From NCBI RefSeq assembly GCF_038007305.1, contig NZ_JBBOWV010000001.1, forward strand, positions 2,036,501-2,100,500: a DNA stretch of 64,000 nt, read 5' to 3'. A program made the translations under genes and the position numbers. How positions within the stretch are numbered: position 1 is the stretch's first letter; the number at the start of each line of letters is the position of its first letter. The notes beneath the pieces were generated by a model, which was not told the DNA's origin, did not search any database, and saw only the letters and a list, made by a program, of their open reading frames with translations. The stretch comes from Solibacillus sp. FSL W7-1436 (GTDB taxonomy: Bacteria > Bacillota > Bacilli > Bacillales_A > Planococcaceae). Of the stretch, positions 1-8,022 are shown piece after piece.

Positions 1-1
1 G

Positions 2-667
2 TATTTTATGATTTTAGATTCCGATGATTGGTTGCCTAATAATAGTGTTGAAATTTTTAAAAATTTAGCCCTTGAAATAAAGAATGAGGAAAGCTATTCA
101 GGTATTATTGGGAAGTGTTCAGATTCTAATGGGGAATTAATAGGTGATGTATTTCCGGATGAGTCACTTACCTATATAGAAATGCATTTTCCTGAAAAAC
201 GGAGATTTAATTTTAAAGATTGTTGTGAAATCAATCGTACAGATATTTTAAGAAGATTTAAATTTCCTGAATATAAAGATGTAAAATTCATCCCGGAAGC
301 CTATATGTTTGATCAAGTTGGATTAGAGTACAAACTATACTGTACCAATTCATTGCTAAAGATTGTTGAGTACCAAGAAGATGGGATTACGCTGAATAAT
401 CAGTTTAAACAAAATAATATAAAAGGCTATTTGATTAATTATCAATTACGTCTTAAAAAAATTGTACCAAATTTAACTCATCGAAAGGTCTTTTACGAAA
501 CAATTGCTTGGTGGAGATTTTGGGATGCTTATAATCGAAGCGGAAGGCCTAAAGAATTGAGAGTCTCAAAATTAAGCTTAATAGGTAGATTAATTAGGTT
601 GGGAATGCCAATTTTAAATTTAATATATAGATTTACGCAAAAAGAACTTTATAAAAGTGGGAGATAA
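2..667 (+). CDS. Glycosyltransferase family 2, C-terminal part (5' truncated by window edge)
   Basis: The frame is open from base 2, before the first ATG at 8, so this is the end of a gene that starts upstream. The visible part begins with LDSDDWLP, the nucleotide-sugar/metal-binding DxD-type motif of GT-A fold family 2 glycosyltransferases, followed by about 200 residues of acceptor-side domain with a basic C-terminus. Such enzymes add a sugar to a lipid-linked oligosaccharide on the cytoplasmic face of the membrane. The gene is 14 bp upstream of a flippase gene and transcribed with it, which fits an exopolysaccharide or capsule locus. Donor and acceptor sugars cannot be told from sequence. 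Confidence 0.85.
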   Translation, partial: YFMILDSDDWLPNNSVEIFKNLALEIKNEESYSGIIGKCSDSNGELIGDVFPDESLTYIEMHFPEKRRFNFKDCCEINRTDILRRFKFPEYKDVKFIPEAYMFDQVGLEYKLYCTNSLLKIVEYQEDGITLNNQFKQNNIKGYLINYQLRLKKIVPNLTHRKVFYETIAWWRFWDAYNRSGRPKELRVSKLSLIGRLIRLGMPILNLIYRFTQKELYKSGR

Positions 668-681
668 TAGTAGGGATAGCT

Positions 682-1905
682 ATGTATAAAAAATTATGGG
701 TTTTATTTAGTGGAACAATGTTAGCACAATTAATTCCGTTATTTACATTACCAATAATTACCCGTCTTTTCGGACCCGAAGAAATTGGTATATATTCTTT
801 GTATTTAACTGTGGTTTCTATAGGTGTAATATTTACTACGATGCGATTTGAAATGGCGATACCTCTTGTAAGTCATAAGAAAATAAAACAAGTGCTAATA
901 AATATTATTTATATTAATTTTATAGCTGCTAGTTTATTTGCATTTTTTTTAACTATATTCTTAAATAATATAAATTTGTTTAGTCATTATAACCCTTATA
1001 GTATAGGCATCCTAGCTTTTATTTCTGTGAATTCAGTAGGTATCTATCAAGTTTTCTATCAGTATGGAATAAAGAATACAGAATTTAAAGTAGTATCTAC
1101 TAATAAAGTAACAAATCAAATAAATATAGCGATACTTTCCTTGATAATAGGTTATTTTTTAAATTCATATTTAATTTGGGCAGTTGTTATAGCTCAAATT
1201 CTTTGTATCATTACCTTGAAATTTAGATTAAAACTAGATTTTGCAGATACAGTTTTTTCTTTTAAGCAACTTAAAGAAACTATACTTGAATATAGAAAAT
1301 TCCCTCTATTGCAATTGCCTATACAATTACTGAGTACTTTATCATCAAATTCAATGTTATTAGCTACTTCATTTTTATTTACTTCTCAAGAACTGGGATT
1401 TTATAGTCTCACGGAAAGAATTTTGAGAAGTCCTATAAGTATTTTAGGTAGTGGATCAGCAGATTTATTCAAGAATATGGCTACCAAAGAGATGGAAGAC
1501 AAAGGTAATTGCGCAAAATCATATAAAAAAATTCTAGTATTTAATTTTATAACGGGTATACCAATTTTTGTTGTATTGTATTTTATTATTGAATTAGTTA
1601 TATATTATTTCTTTGGAGAAATATGGATGGAATCGGCGAGGTATTCAAAGATATTAATACCTAGTTTATTTGCTATGTATATCGTTTACCCCGTTAATTA
1701 CTTGTTTATTTTATATGATTATCAAAATATAGAATTCTATATACAGGCAGTTCAGCTTTTAGCAATTGTTTTAGCGGTACTTTGGATTTTTAACAAAAAT
1801 TTAAATATTACAGATTTATTAATAATATATGCTGTAATATCAACTGTAATTTCAATATTAACAGGAATATTAGGTTTTTTAATTATAAAACTTAATAAGA
1901 GGTAG
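682..1905 (+). CDS. Wzx-type polysaccharide flippase (MATE/MOP superfamily)
   Basis: A 407-residue, very hydrophobic protein with about 12 predicted membrane segments. The N-terminal pattern (LWVLFSGTMLAQLIPLFTLP, then ITRLFGPEEIGIYSL) is typical of polysaccharide-biosynthesis flippases, in which lipid-linked repeat units are moved from the inner to the outer face of the cytoplasmic membrane. The length is normal for the family. It sits between glycosyltransferase genes in one transcription direction. No Wzy-type polymerase is visible; it may lie left of the window. Confidence 0.85.
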   Translation: MYKKLWVLFSGTMLAQLIPLFTLPIITRLFGPEEIGIYSLYLTVVSIGVIFTTMRFEMAIPLVSHKKIKQVLINIIYINFIAASLFAFFLTIFLNNINLFSHYNPYSIGILAFISVNSVGIYQVFYQYGIKNTEFKVVSTNKVTNQINIAILSLIIGYFLNSYLIWAVVIAQILCIITLKFRLKLDFADTVFSFKQLKETILEYRKFPLLQLPIQLLSTLSSNSMLLATSFLFTSQELGFYSLTERILRSPISILGSGSADLFKNMATKEMEDKGNCAKSYKKILVFNFITGIPIFVVLYFIIELVIYYFFGEIWMESARYSKILIPSLFAMYIVYPVNYLFILYDYQNIEFYIQAVQLLAIVLAVLWIFNKNLNITDLLIIYAVISTVISILTGILGFLIIKLNKR

Positions 1906-1906
1906 A

Positions 1907-2020
1907 ATGTATATATTATTTAGTAAAAGTAAGAAGTCATATCAATACCTGGGTAAATGTAGTGAGATTCGGCTGAGCACAAACAAATGCATTTTACACA
2001 AGATTCTGCAATTGACTTAG
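1907..2020 (+). CDS. Possible 37-residue ORF in the flippase-glycosyltransferase gap
   Basis: An ATG at 1907, just after an AGAGGT stretch at the end of the flippase gene, opens a 37-codon frame. It ends at TAG 2018-2020, inside the AGGAGG (2019-2024) of the next gene. The product is basic with three cysteines and resembles nothing I recognise. It may be a translated leader, the remnant of a deleted gene, or chance. It is listed because it fills most of a 127-bp gap in an otherwise tight gene cluster. Confidence 0.2.
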   Translation: MYILFSKSKKSYQYLGKCSEIRLSTNKCILHKILQLT

Positions 2021-2032
2021 GAGGTAATAAAT

Positions 2033-3127
2033 TTGATATACATCTTAACTCAAAATTATCCGAGCGAGAAAGATAAATATGCTATGTCGTATGTACATAG
2101 TCGAAATTTAATATATCAAAAACAAAAATTGGAATTTACTGTGGTGTCTATGGTTGCTGCTGAAAGTTATTATTTTGAGGGGATTAAAGTAATAACAAAA
2201 AACAATTTTTTAGCTTTAATTAAAGAAGATAAATTAAATATGAAGGATATAATTGTCTCTCATGCACCTAATTTAAAAAACCATATTACTTTAATAAATA
2301 AAATTTATTTTAAGGTTAAGAAGGTTATTGTATTTTTTCACGGACATGAGGTCTTAAAAACTTCCAATTACTATCCGAAAAATTATAAATTTAATAAGAA
2401 TAGTTATTTTAAATTAATCCTTCGAGATTTGTATGACGAAATAAAATTAAAAATAATGAAGCGATTTATTGAAAAATTAACCCGGGCAGATAAATTAACT
2501 ATTATATGTGTTAGTAAGTGGATGAAAAACCACGCTTCTTTATGTTTGGGTATAGATTTTAAAAAGGTTGAGTATAAGATAATTAACAATAACGCTAATC
2601 AAGTTTTTCTTAATAGTCATTATCATTTAGATGATGAATATTTGGCGGATTTTGTTACGGTTAGGCCCTTAGATGTTTCTAAGTATGCAATTGACCTTGT
2701 CGTAAAGTTTGCTATATCAAACCCTGATTTTAAATTTCATGTATATGGAAAAGGTGAGTATTTTAATTACAATAAATTGCCTGAAAATATGATAGTTATT
2801 AATGAATTTATTAGTCAAAAGGATTTTCCTGCATTGTTGAATAAATACAGATGCTGCATGATGCCTACAAGATTAGATGCCCAAGGCGTAATGGTTTGTG
2901 AAATGGCTACATATGGAATACCCGTAATAACTTCTAAATTAGAAGTATGTGAAGAAATGTTAGGGGATTTTACAAATGTATATTTAGCAGAAGAAGATTT
3001 CTTTAGTAAAAATATAGATCAAGATTTTATTAATCAGCTCTCAAGCGTACATGGCTCGTTCAATAAATTTAGTATTGAGAACACAGTGCTAAAAGAGGTG
3101 AATTTATTAAAAGATTTACAAAAATAA
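2033..3127 (+). CDS. Glycosyltransferase, GT4-like (GT-B fold)
   Basis: A 364-residue protein started by TTG at 2033, nine bases after a perfect AGGAGG (2019-2024). The C-terminal half has the GT4-like nucleotide-sugar half: MMPTRLDAQGVMVCEMATYG followed by IPVITS, with the E-x-M-x-x-x-G-I-P pattern of the donor site. The N-terminal half carries FFHGHEVLKT, a typical acceptor-domain turn. It probably adds one sugar of the exopolysaccharide repeat on the cytoplasmic side. It lies 127 bp after the flippase gene and 54 bp before a second GT4 gene. The sugar transferred cannot be predicted. Confidence 0.8.
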   Translation: MIYILTQNYPSEKDKYAMSYVHSRNLIYQKQKLEFTVVSMVAAESYYFEGIKVITKNNFLALIKEDKLNMKDIIVSHAPNLKNHITLINKIYFKVKKVIVFFHGHEVLKTSNYYPKNYKFNKNSYFKLILRDLYDEIKLKIMKRFIEKLTRADKLTIICVSKWMKNHASLCLGIDFKKVEYKIINNNANQVFLNSHYHLDDEYLADFVTVRPLDVSKYAIDLVVKFAISNPDFKFHVYGKGEYFNYNKLPENMIVINEFISQKDFPALLNKYRCCMMPTRLDAQGVMVCEMATYGIPVITSKLEVCEEMLGDFTNVYLAEEDFFSKNIDQDFINQLSSVHGSFNKFSIENTVLKEVNLLKDLQK

Positions 3128-3181
3128 CAAGTTTAAAAATAATATAGTTATTTTTAACAAAAGACAATTAAGAGGTATAAC

Positions 3182-4414
3182 ATGAAAATATTATTAGTTT
3201 ATCAGTATTTCTTAGATAAAGATGAATCAGGATTATCAAGGTTTAACAAAATGATTGAACATTGGGAACGTGAGGGGCATGAAATTACTGTTATTGCTGG
3301 AAATGTAAATTATACGTCAGGTACAAAAAAGGAAAAGTATAAAGGGAAATTATACACAACGGAGCAGTATTCTGAAAAAACAACATTATATAGAACTTAT
3401 GTGTCGGAGTCCTATAATAAATCATTGTTGGGAAGACTATGGGGTTATTTTTCTTTCACATTTTCCTCTTCCCTTGTAGGTTTGTTAAAGTTAAAGAAGC
3501 ACGATGTTGTAATTGTGAGTTCACCACCATTGTTTGTTGGAATTACGGGAGTTCTTTTAAAATTTTTTAAGAGGATGCCATTAGTTTTTGAAGTTAGAGA
3601 TATTTGGCCGGAATCTGCAATAGAATTAGGCCTTCTAAATAGTAAGCTATTAATAAAGCTTTCATATTTAGGGGAAAAGTTATTTTATAAATATGCAGAT
3701 AGAATAAATGTTTTAACACCTGCTTTTAAAGATTTTTTAATTAATAAAAAGATAGTAGATAAAAATAAAATAATATATATTCCCAATGGCGCCGATTTAG
3801 ATGTTTTTTATCCGCAAAGCAATAACCAAAGATTAGAACAACTAAAGAAAGAATATGAGGGGAAATTTATTGTTTCTTATTTTGGATCACATAGTACTGC
3901 AAATAAATTAGAACAACTTTTAGATGTTGCAAGAGAATGTTCAAAAGATAAAAAGATACATTTTTTGCTAATTGGAAATGGCAAAGAAAAAGAAAATTTG
4001 ATCAAAAAAGCAAAAGAAGAAAATATAGATAATGTTACATTTTTAGGACAACAGCCACGAGAAAAAATTAATGATTATTGTGCAATTTCCGATATAGGAA
4101 CAGCAATTTTACCTAAAATTGATATATTTAAAACTGTCTATCCAAGTAAAGTTTTTGATTACCTTAGTGCAGGTAAACCTGTTGTTATTGGTGTGGATGG
4201 GGTTTCCAGAGAACTTGTAGAAGCAAATAACTGTGGAATTTATGCGAATCCAGAAAACCCCAAGGAGTTTAGAGAAGCCATTTTAAAAATATTAGAAAAT
4301 AATAATTTACGTGCCTCTATGGGGGAAAATGGACGTTCCTTAATGGAAAAAGAATTTTCACGTCAAAATTTATCATTGAAATATTTAGATGAGTTAATTA
4401 AATTAAAAAGGTAG
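3182..4414 (+). CDS. Glycosyltransferase family 4, WbuB-like
   Basis: A 410-residue GT-B enzyme. The N-terminal domain has YQYFLDKDESG and EVRDIWPESAIELG, the latter diagnostic of the WbuB/FnlC-like GT4 group that often acts on amino-sugar acceptors. The C-terminal domain has IPNGADLDVFYP and VYPSKVFDYLSAGKPVVIG, the donor-binding part. The ATG at 3182 follows an AGAGGT stretch at 3171-3176. It lies directly before the initiating sugar transferase gene, so it may add the second sugar of the repeat unit; that order is inference. Confidence 0.85.
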   Translation: MKILLVYQYFLDKDESGLSRFNKMIEHWEREGHEITVIAGNVNYTSGTKKEKYKGKLYTTEQYSEKTTLYRTYVSESYNKSLLGRLWGYFSFTFSSSLVGLLKLKKHDVVIVSSPPLFVGITGVLLKFFKRMPLVFEVRDIWPESAIELGLLNSKLLIKLSYLGEKLFYKYADRINVLTPAFKDFLINKKIVDKNKIIYIPNGADLDVFYPQSNNQRLEQLKKEYEGKFIVSYFGSHSTANKLEQLLDVARECSKDKKIHFLLIGNGKEKENLIKKAKEENIDNVTFLGQQPREKINDYCAISDIGTAILPKIDIFKTVYPSKVFDYLSAGKPVVIGVDGVSRELVEANNCGIYANPENPKEFREAILKILENNNLRASMGENGRSLMEKEFSRQNLSLKYLDELIKLKR

Positions 4415-4446
4415 TATTTATTTTGTAGGAAAATGGAGGTTTTATT

Positions 4447-5781
4447 TTGGGTGATATAAGGAGTTCTAGCACTCAAAAGTTTACGATTATTTTTGTAGAT
4501 TTGTTTTTAATGTTTATAGCATATATACTTGCGTTTAATTTTCGCTTTCAAGATATAAAGCAAGAAAACTGGAGTGCGTTTTTGTCATTAGTACCATGGA
4601 TTTTATTAATTACATTATTTTTTATTATGATGTATGAGCTTTATACAGTAGATAGTAAAAGTAAATGGGATATCATTCGTAATGTATTTGTAGCATCAAC
4701 ATTGATGATGTTTTTAACCATGGCGGCATCATTTTTATTCCGGGAATTTGCTTTGCCACGCTCTGTTATTTTAATTGCTTATATAATAGGGAATTGCTTG
4801 CTTGTTATTTGGAAATTTTTTATTTATGCGTTTATTTCTAAAAAAATTCATTCTGTACTTTTTATTGGTGAGTATGAAGAAAAGGAAAAAATATCTCATC
4901 AAATGGAATTCCAGTTTGGAAAAAAAACAGATATTAAACACTTATCGGAGAATATCTCACTAGATAAGATTTTATGGGAATTAGACGATATTGATTATGT
5001 GGTAATAGGATCCAAAATTGGCAATAAGTTTAAATCGCAAATTATATATGAAGCAATTAAAAATGGGAAAATAGTATATGTTATACCGGATTTTTATGAT
5101 GCATTATTATCACAATCAATTATTACGACAATTGATGACACGATGGTAATGGGTGTAAAACCATTTGGCTTGTCAATTTCTCAAACTATAATTAAAAGAG
5201 GATACGATATAGTAATTTCATCTATAGCTTTAATAAGTTTATCTTTATTTTTTTTAATTGTAGTTATCATTATGAAAATCAAAGAACCGAAGGGTAGTAT
5301 ATTTTATAAACAAGCACGTTTAGGGCAAAATAATAAAGAGTTTACGATTTATAAATTTAGGTCAATGGTTGAAGGCGCTGAAAAGTTAACAGGTCCTGTA
5401 TTAGCGGGGCAAAATGATCCGCGTATTACAAAGTTTGGTCATTTTCTCAGAAAAACTCGTATTGATGAACTTCCCCAATTTTTGAATGTTTTAAAAGGGG
5501 ATATGTCAATTGTAGGTCCACGTCCCGAAAGAGAATTTTTTATTAAACAATTTGAAAAAGAGCATAATTCCTATACATATAGAAGTACTGTAAAACCAGG
5601 TATTACAGGTTATGCACAAATAATGGGCAAATATACTACTACAGTAGAAGATAAGCTACGTTTTGATTTATTCTATATCCGGAACTATTCATTTATATTA
5701 GACATAATTATTCAATTTAGAACGGTAATTGTAATGCTAGATAAAAATAAGTCGGAAGGAAATAAAAATAAAAATCAGTAA
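4447..5781 (+). CDS. Polyprenyl-phosphate sugar-1-phosphate transferase (initiating enzyme of exopolysaccharide synthesis)
   Basis: A 444-residue protein with a TTG start at 4447 preceded by TGGAGG. It has four to five N-terminal membrane segments (residues about 12-130), a nucleotide-binding-like middle region, a further membrane segment near 255-280, and a C-terminal bacterial sugar transferase domain. Landmarks are YKFRSM near residue 302, RIDELPQ near 339, VGPRPE near 357 and KPGITGYAQ. Enzymes of this class (WbaP/WcaJ/EpsL type) move a hexose-1-phosphate from a UDP-sugar to undecaprenyl phosphate and start the repeat unit. It is the last biosynthetic gene before a terminator and the pgi remnant. 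Confidence 0.9.
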   Translation: MGDIRSSSTQKFTIIFVDLFLMFIAYILAFNFRFQDIKQENWSAFLSLVPWILLITLFFIMMYELYTVDSKSKWDIIRNVFVASTLMMFLTMAASFLFREFALPRSVILIAYIIGNCLLVIWKFFIYAFISKKIHSVLFIGEYEEKEKISHQMEFQFGKKTDIKHLSENISLDKILWELDDIDYVVIGSKIGNKFKSQIIYEAIKNGKIVYVIPDFYDALLSQSIITTIDDTMVMGVKPFGLSISQTIIKRGYDIVISSIALISLSLFFLIVVIIMKIKEPKGSIFYKQARLGQNNKEFTIYKFRSMVEGAEKLTGPVLAGQNDPRITKFGHFLRKTRIDELPQFLNVLKGDMSIVGPRPEREFFIKQFEKEHNSYTYRSTVKPGITGYAQIMGKYTTTVEDKLRFDLFYIRNYSFILDIIIQFRTVIVMLDKNKSEGNKNKNQ

Positions 5782-5810
5782 ATTGAACTATGTTAATATT
5801 ATTGTGGAAA

Positions 5811-5848
5811 GCCAACCCAAAACTTATTGGAGTTGGCCTTCTTTTTAA
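5811..5848 (+). terminator. Rho-independent terminator after the sugar transferase gene
   Basis: A hairpin GCCAAC (5811-5816) / GTTGGC (5832-5837) with extra CCAA/TTGG pairing inside is followed by a T-rich run CTTCTTTTT. It lies 30 bp after the sugar transferase stop and closes the exopolysaccharide transcription unit. Confidence 0.75.
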
Positions 5849-5889
5849 TATACATTGAGCTGGTGCATTTGGTATTCGTAGCATGAGCC

Positions 5890-6442
5890 GATGTACTTTT
5901 AGTAATCAATGTGGGGTACTTTTAGGTGTACGTGCAAAATAAGCATTGAAACCCTATATTGAATAGCTCAACATGAAATTGAGTTTGTATATGTAGATCT
6001 CAATATGAGTGGGACATTTAGTGAAGGGAAGAAAAAGAAAGGCTTATATCCTTCAACAGTTAATTATTCAACAGAGTGAAATTTACTTGGTCAATTTATT
6101 TAAGAAGGTAGTCCTATATTATTCGAAATACTAGTTCTCATGAAATGGGAACCGTTTGATGAACGGGATGGTGATGGACTAAATTATTTAACTCACCGAA
6201 TTTTTAATGAAATTAATTCGATTTCTAAGCAAGGAACTATGTTAGCTTATGTAGAAGGCAGATTACCAGTTATCCGGTTAAAGCTTCAAAAACTCGAGGA
6301 ATTTCATTTGGAGTATTTAATTTATTTCTTTATGAAAGCTTGTTTTATGAGTGCCTGTTTAATTAGAAGTTAATTTATTTGATATCAACGTGGTGTAGAA
6401 GCATATATACAAAAAGTGTTAGAGCTATTAAAAGGAGATTAA
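5890..6442 (+). pseudogene. Decayed glucose-6-phosphate isomerase (pgi), C-terminal remnant
   Basis: Translating in shifting frames gives the C-terminal third of glucose-6-phosphate isomerase in the right order: SEGKKKKGLYPSTVNYSTE (family: FGESEGK...KGxFPASVNFSTD), LGQFI*EG (GQYIQEG), DGDGLNYL (DNLNYLAG), GTMLAYVEGRLP (GTLLAHTDGNVP), YLIYFFMKACFMSACL (YLVYFFEKACAMSGYL), and, after two stops, RGVEAYIQKVLELLKGD (QPGVEAYKxNMFALLGKP). There are at least two frameshifts and four stops, and the N-terminal two thirds are missing or beyond recognition. The open 77-codon piece at 6140-6373 is part of this remnant, not a separate gene. The left border is approximate. Confidence 0.8.
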
Positions 6443-6447
6443 ATTAT

Positions 6448-7446
6448 ATGAGTATATTAGTGACGGGAGGCCTTGGCTTTATTGGTTCCCATACGGTGGT
6501 TGCATTAATTAAGGAAGGTTATAAAGTAGTAATAGCAGATAATTTAAGCAATAGTAAAATAGAAGTTTTAAATGCTTTAGAAAATTTAACAAATGAGACT
6601 ATCCCATTTTATCAAATAGATGTAATTGATGAAGATGCGGTAAGCCGACTATTTGAAAATCAAAAATTTAGTGGCGTTATTCATTTTGCAGGTTACAAAG
6701 CAGTAGGTGAATCGGTTAATGAACCTTTAAAATATTATCGAAATAATCTATTGAGTACTATTACTTTAGCAAATATCTGTCAAAAAAAAGGTGTAAAGAA
6801 ATTTATTTTTAGTTCATCAGCAACTGTATATGGAAGTAACCGAGTACCTTTCGATGAAACTATGCAATTGCTTCCTACTACAAATCCGTATGGGGAAACA
6901 AAGGCAATGTGTGAACGTATTTTGGGAGACTTAGTGCAGGCAAATGGAGATTTTGAAGTTGCTTTGTTAAGATATTTTAACCCTATTGGTGCTCATCCAA
7001 GTGGTGGGATTGGGGAGGCTCCTAATGGAATCCCAAATAACTTAATGCCATTCATTACACAAGTCGCAACAGGAAAATTAAAAGAACTGCAAGTATTTGG
7101 TGATGATTATCCAACGCCAGATGGTACTGGGGTTCGTGATTATATTCATGTCATGGATCTTGCTGAAGGTCATGTGGCAGCGCTTGAAAATAGTAAACCT
7201 GGCGTTCATATTTATAACTTAGGTACAGGCAAAGGAACGAGTGTTTTAGAATTTATTGAAACATTCGAACGTGTAAATAAAATAAAAATTCCTTATAAAG
7301 TTGTACCACGTAGAGTAGGGGACGTTGCTTATAGCTATGCTGATGTCTCGAAAGCCAAAAGAGAGTTAAATTGGACTGCTAAACGTAATTTAGAGCATAT
7401 GTGTAGAGATGCTTGGAATTTTGAAAAATTAAATTCTAAAGATTAG
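6448..7446 (+). CDS. galE: UDP-glucose 4-epimerase
   Basis: A 332-residue short-chain dehydrogenase of the extended class that interconverts UDP-glucose and UDP-galactose with tightly bound NAD. It shows TGGLGFIGSHT (NAD-binding GxxGxxG, residues about 6-16), FSSSATVYG (catalytic Ser/Thr region), and YGETK near 148-152 (catalytic YxxxK). The ATG at 6448 is chosen because AAAGGAG lies 8 bases upstream; an open frame reaches back to 6379 but overlaps the pgi remnant. The gene probably supplies UDP-galactose to the exopolysaccharide genes upstream. It is separated from them by a terminator and the pseudogene, so it may now depend on another promoter. Confidence 0.95.
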   Translation: MSILVTGGLGFIGSHTVVALIKEGYKVVIADNLSNSKIEVLNALENLTNETIPFYQIDVIDEDAVSRLFENQKFSGVIHFAGYKAVGESVNEPLKYYRNNLLSTITLANICQKKGVKKFIFSSSATVYGSNRVPFDETMQLLPTTNPYGETKAMCERILGDLVQANGDFEVALLRYFNPIGAHPSGGIGEAPNGIPNNLMPFITQVATGKLKELQVFGDDYPTPDGTGVRDYIHVMDLAEGHVAALENSKPGVHIYNLGTGKGTSVLEFIETFERVNKIKIPYKVVPRRVGDVAYSYADVSKAKRELNWTAKRNLEHMCRDAWNFEKLNSKD

Positions 7447-7473
7447 ATGTATAAAAATGAATATTTGATATTA

Positions 7474-7516
7474 TCCCTTTCAAGTAAATCGTTGCAGAAA
7501 CTTGAAGGGGATTTTT
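7474..7516 (+). terminator. Terminator after galE
   Basis: The arms CCCTTTCAAGT (7475-7485) and ACTTGAAGGGG (7500-7510) pair with one bulged T and are followed by ATTTTT. The hairpin lies 28 bp after the galE stop. Confidence 0.7.
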
Positions 7517-7550
7517 CACCTCTAGAAAATAAAAATTTTTCAAATAATAG

Positions 7551-7597
7551 TAAGCGTCAAATAGCGACCTAAAAGGCTCTATGTTATTTGACGCTTA
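7551..7597. repeat. Perfect 13-bp inverted repeat between galE and the SLH gene
   Basis: TAAGCGTCAAATA (7551-7563) is repeated exactly in reverse complement at 7585-7597, with a 21-bp loop. There is no clear T-run, so it is either a second weak terminator or a regulatory hairpin/operator upstream of the SLH gene at 7681. The rest of the 7447-7680 gap holds the galE terminator and nothing else that I can identify. Confidence 0.55.
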
Positions 7598-7680
7598 TTA
7601 TATTACTCAGATTTAACTACTAATCTCCAATTCACAATGGTATATTGAACTATATAATTGGAAAATGGAGGAATATTAAA

Positions 7681-7851
7681 TTGTCTGGAAAATCATTAAA
7701 AATCTTTACTGCCACAGCGGTGGCAGCTACAGTGTTCGCACCTGTTGCAAGTGCAAATACTACATTTAAGGATATCACACCTGCAAATTCGCATTATGAA
7801 GCTGTGAAATCATTAGTTGAACGTGGAATTATTAACGGTTATGAAGATGGT
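7681..7851 (+). pseudogene. 5' fragment of an SLH surface-protein gene, cut by the IS21-family element
   Basis: Start TTG at 7681, nine bases after TGGAGGA. The fragment encodes 57 residues: a signal peptide (basic start, hydrophobic core, cleavage after PVASA near residue 25) and the first half of an SLH domain ending in INGYEDG. The frame then enters the insertion element and stops at 7914. Joined directly to 10492, the reading frame continues as INGYEDG-TFRPNASLTRGQ, the exact consensus of an SLH repeat. The pair 7681-7851 plus 10492-13788 encodes 1155 residues. The insertion removes the signal peptide from the bulk of the protein, so the surface product is very probably lost. Confidence 0.9.
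7845..7851. repeat. Target-site duplication, left copy (AGATGGT)
   Basis: AGATGGT at 7845-7851 is repeated at 10485-10491, immediately outside the two ends of the element. Removing one copy with the element restores the SLH reading frame exactly, which supports a 7-bp duplication. Confidence 0.85.
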
Positions 7852-8022
7852 GATTATTGCGGAGCAAAAAGACCACCAGTGCGGAACTTTAAGCCACTCA
7901 ATGCGGACAATTGAGCCACCGAATGCGGAAACTTTGAGCCACTTACATATATTCCCTTAAACCTCCTGTATAATGAAGGAGCATACCAACAGGTATGACA
8001 CTTCAGAACAGGAGGATTTTTT

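Noticed and set aside
6140-6373. A 77-codon ORF that could be read as a small hypothetical gene.
   Set aside because: Its residues match the C-terminal part of glucose-6-phosphate isomerase and the match continues out of frame on both sides, so it is part of a pseudogene.
7852-7863. Alternative element borders starting at TGCGGA with a 3-bp TAT duplication.
   Set aside because: Those borders leave an odd extra tail in the SLH sequence. Borders at 7852/10484 give a longer duplication and restore the SLH consensus exactly.
7858-7942. The regularly spaced repeats near 7858-7942 as a small CRISPR-like array.
   Set aside because: The repeats are short (6 plus 5 conserved bases), mirrored at the other end of the element, and belong to the IS21 transposase binding ends; no cas genes are present.
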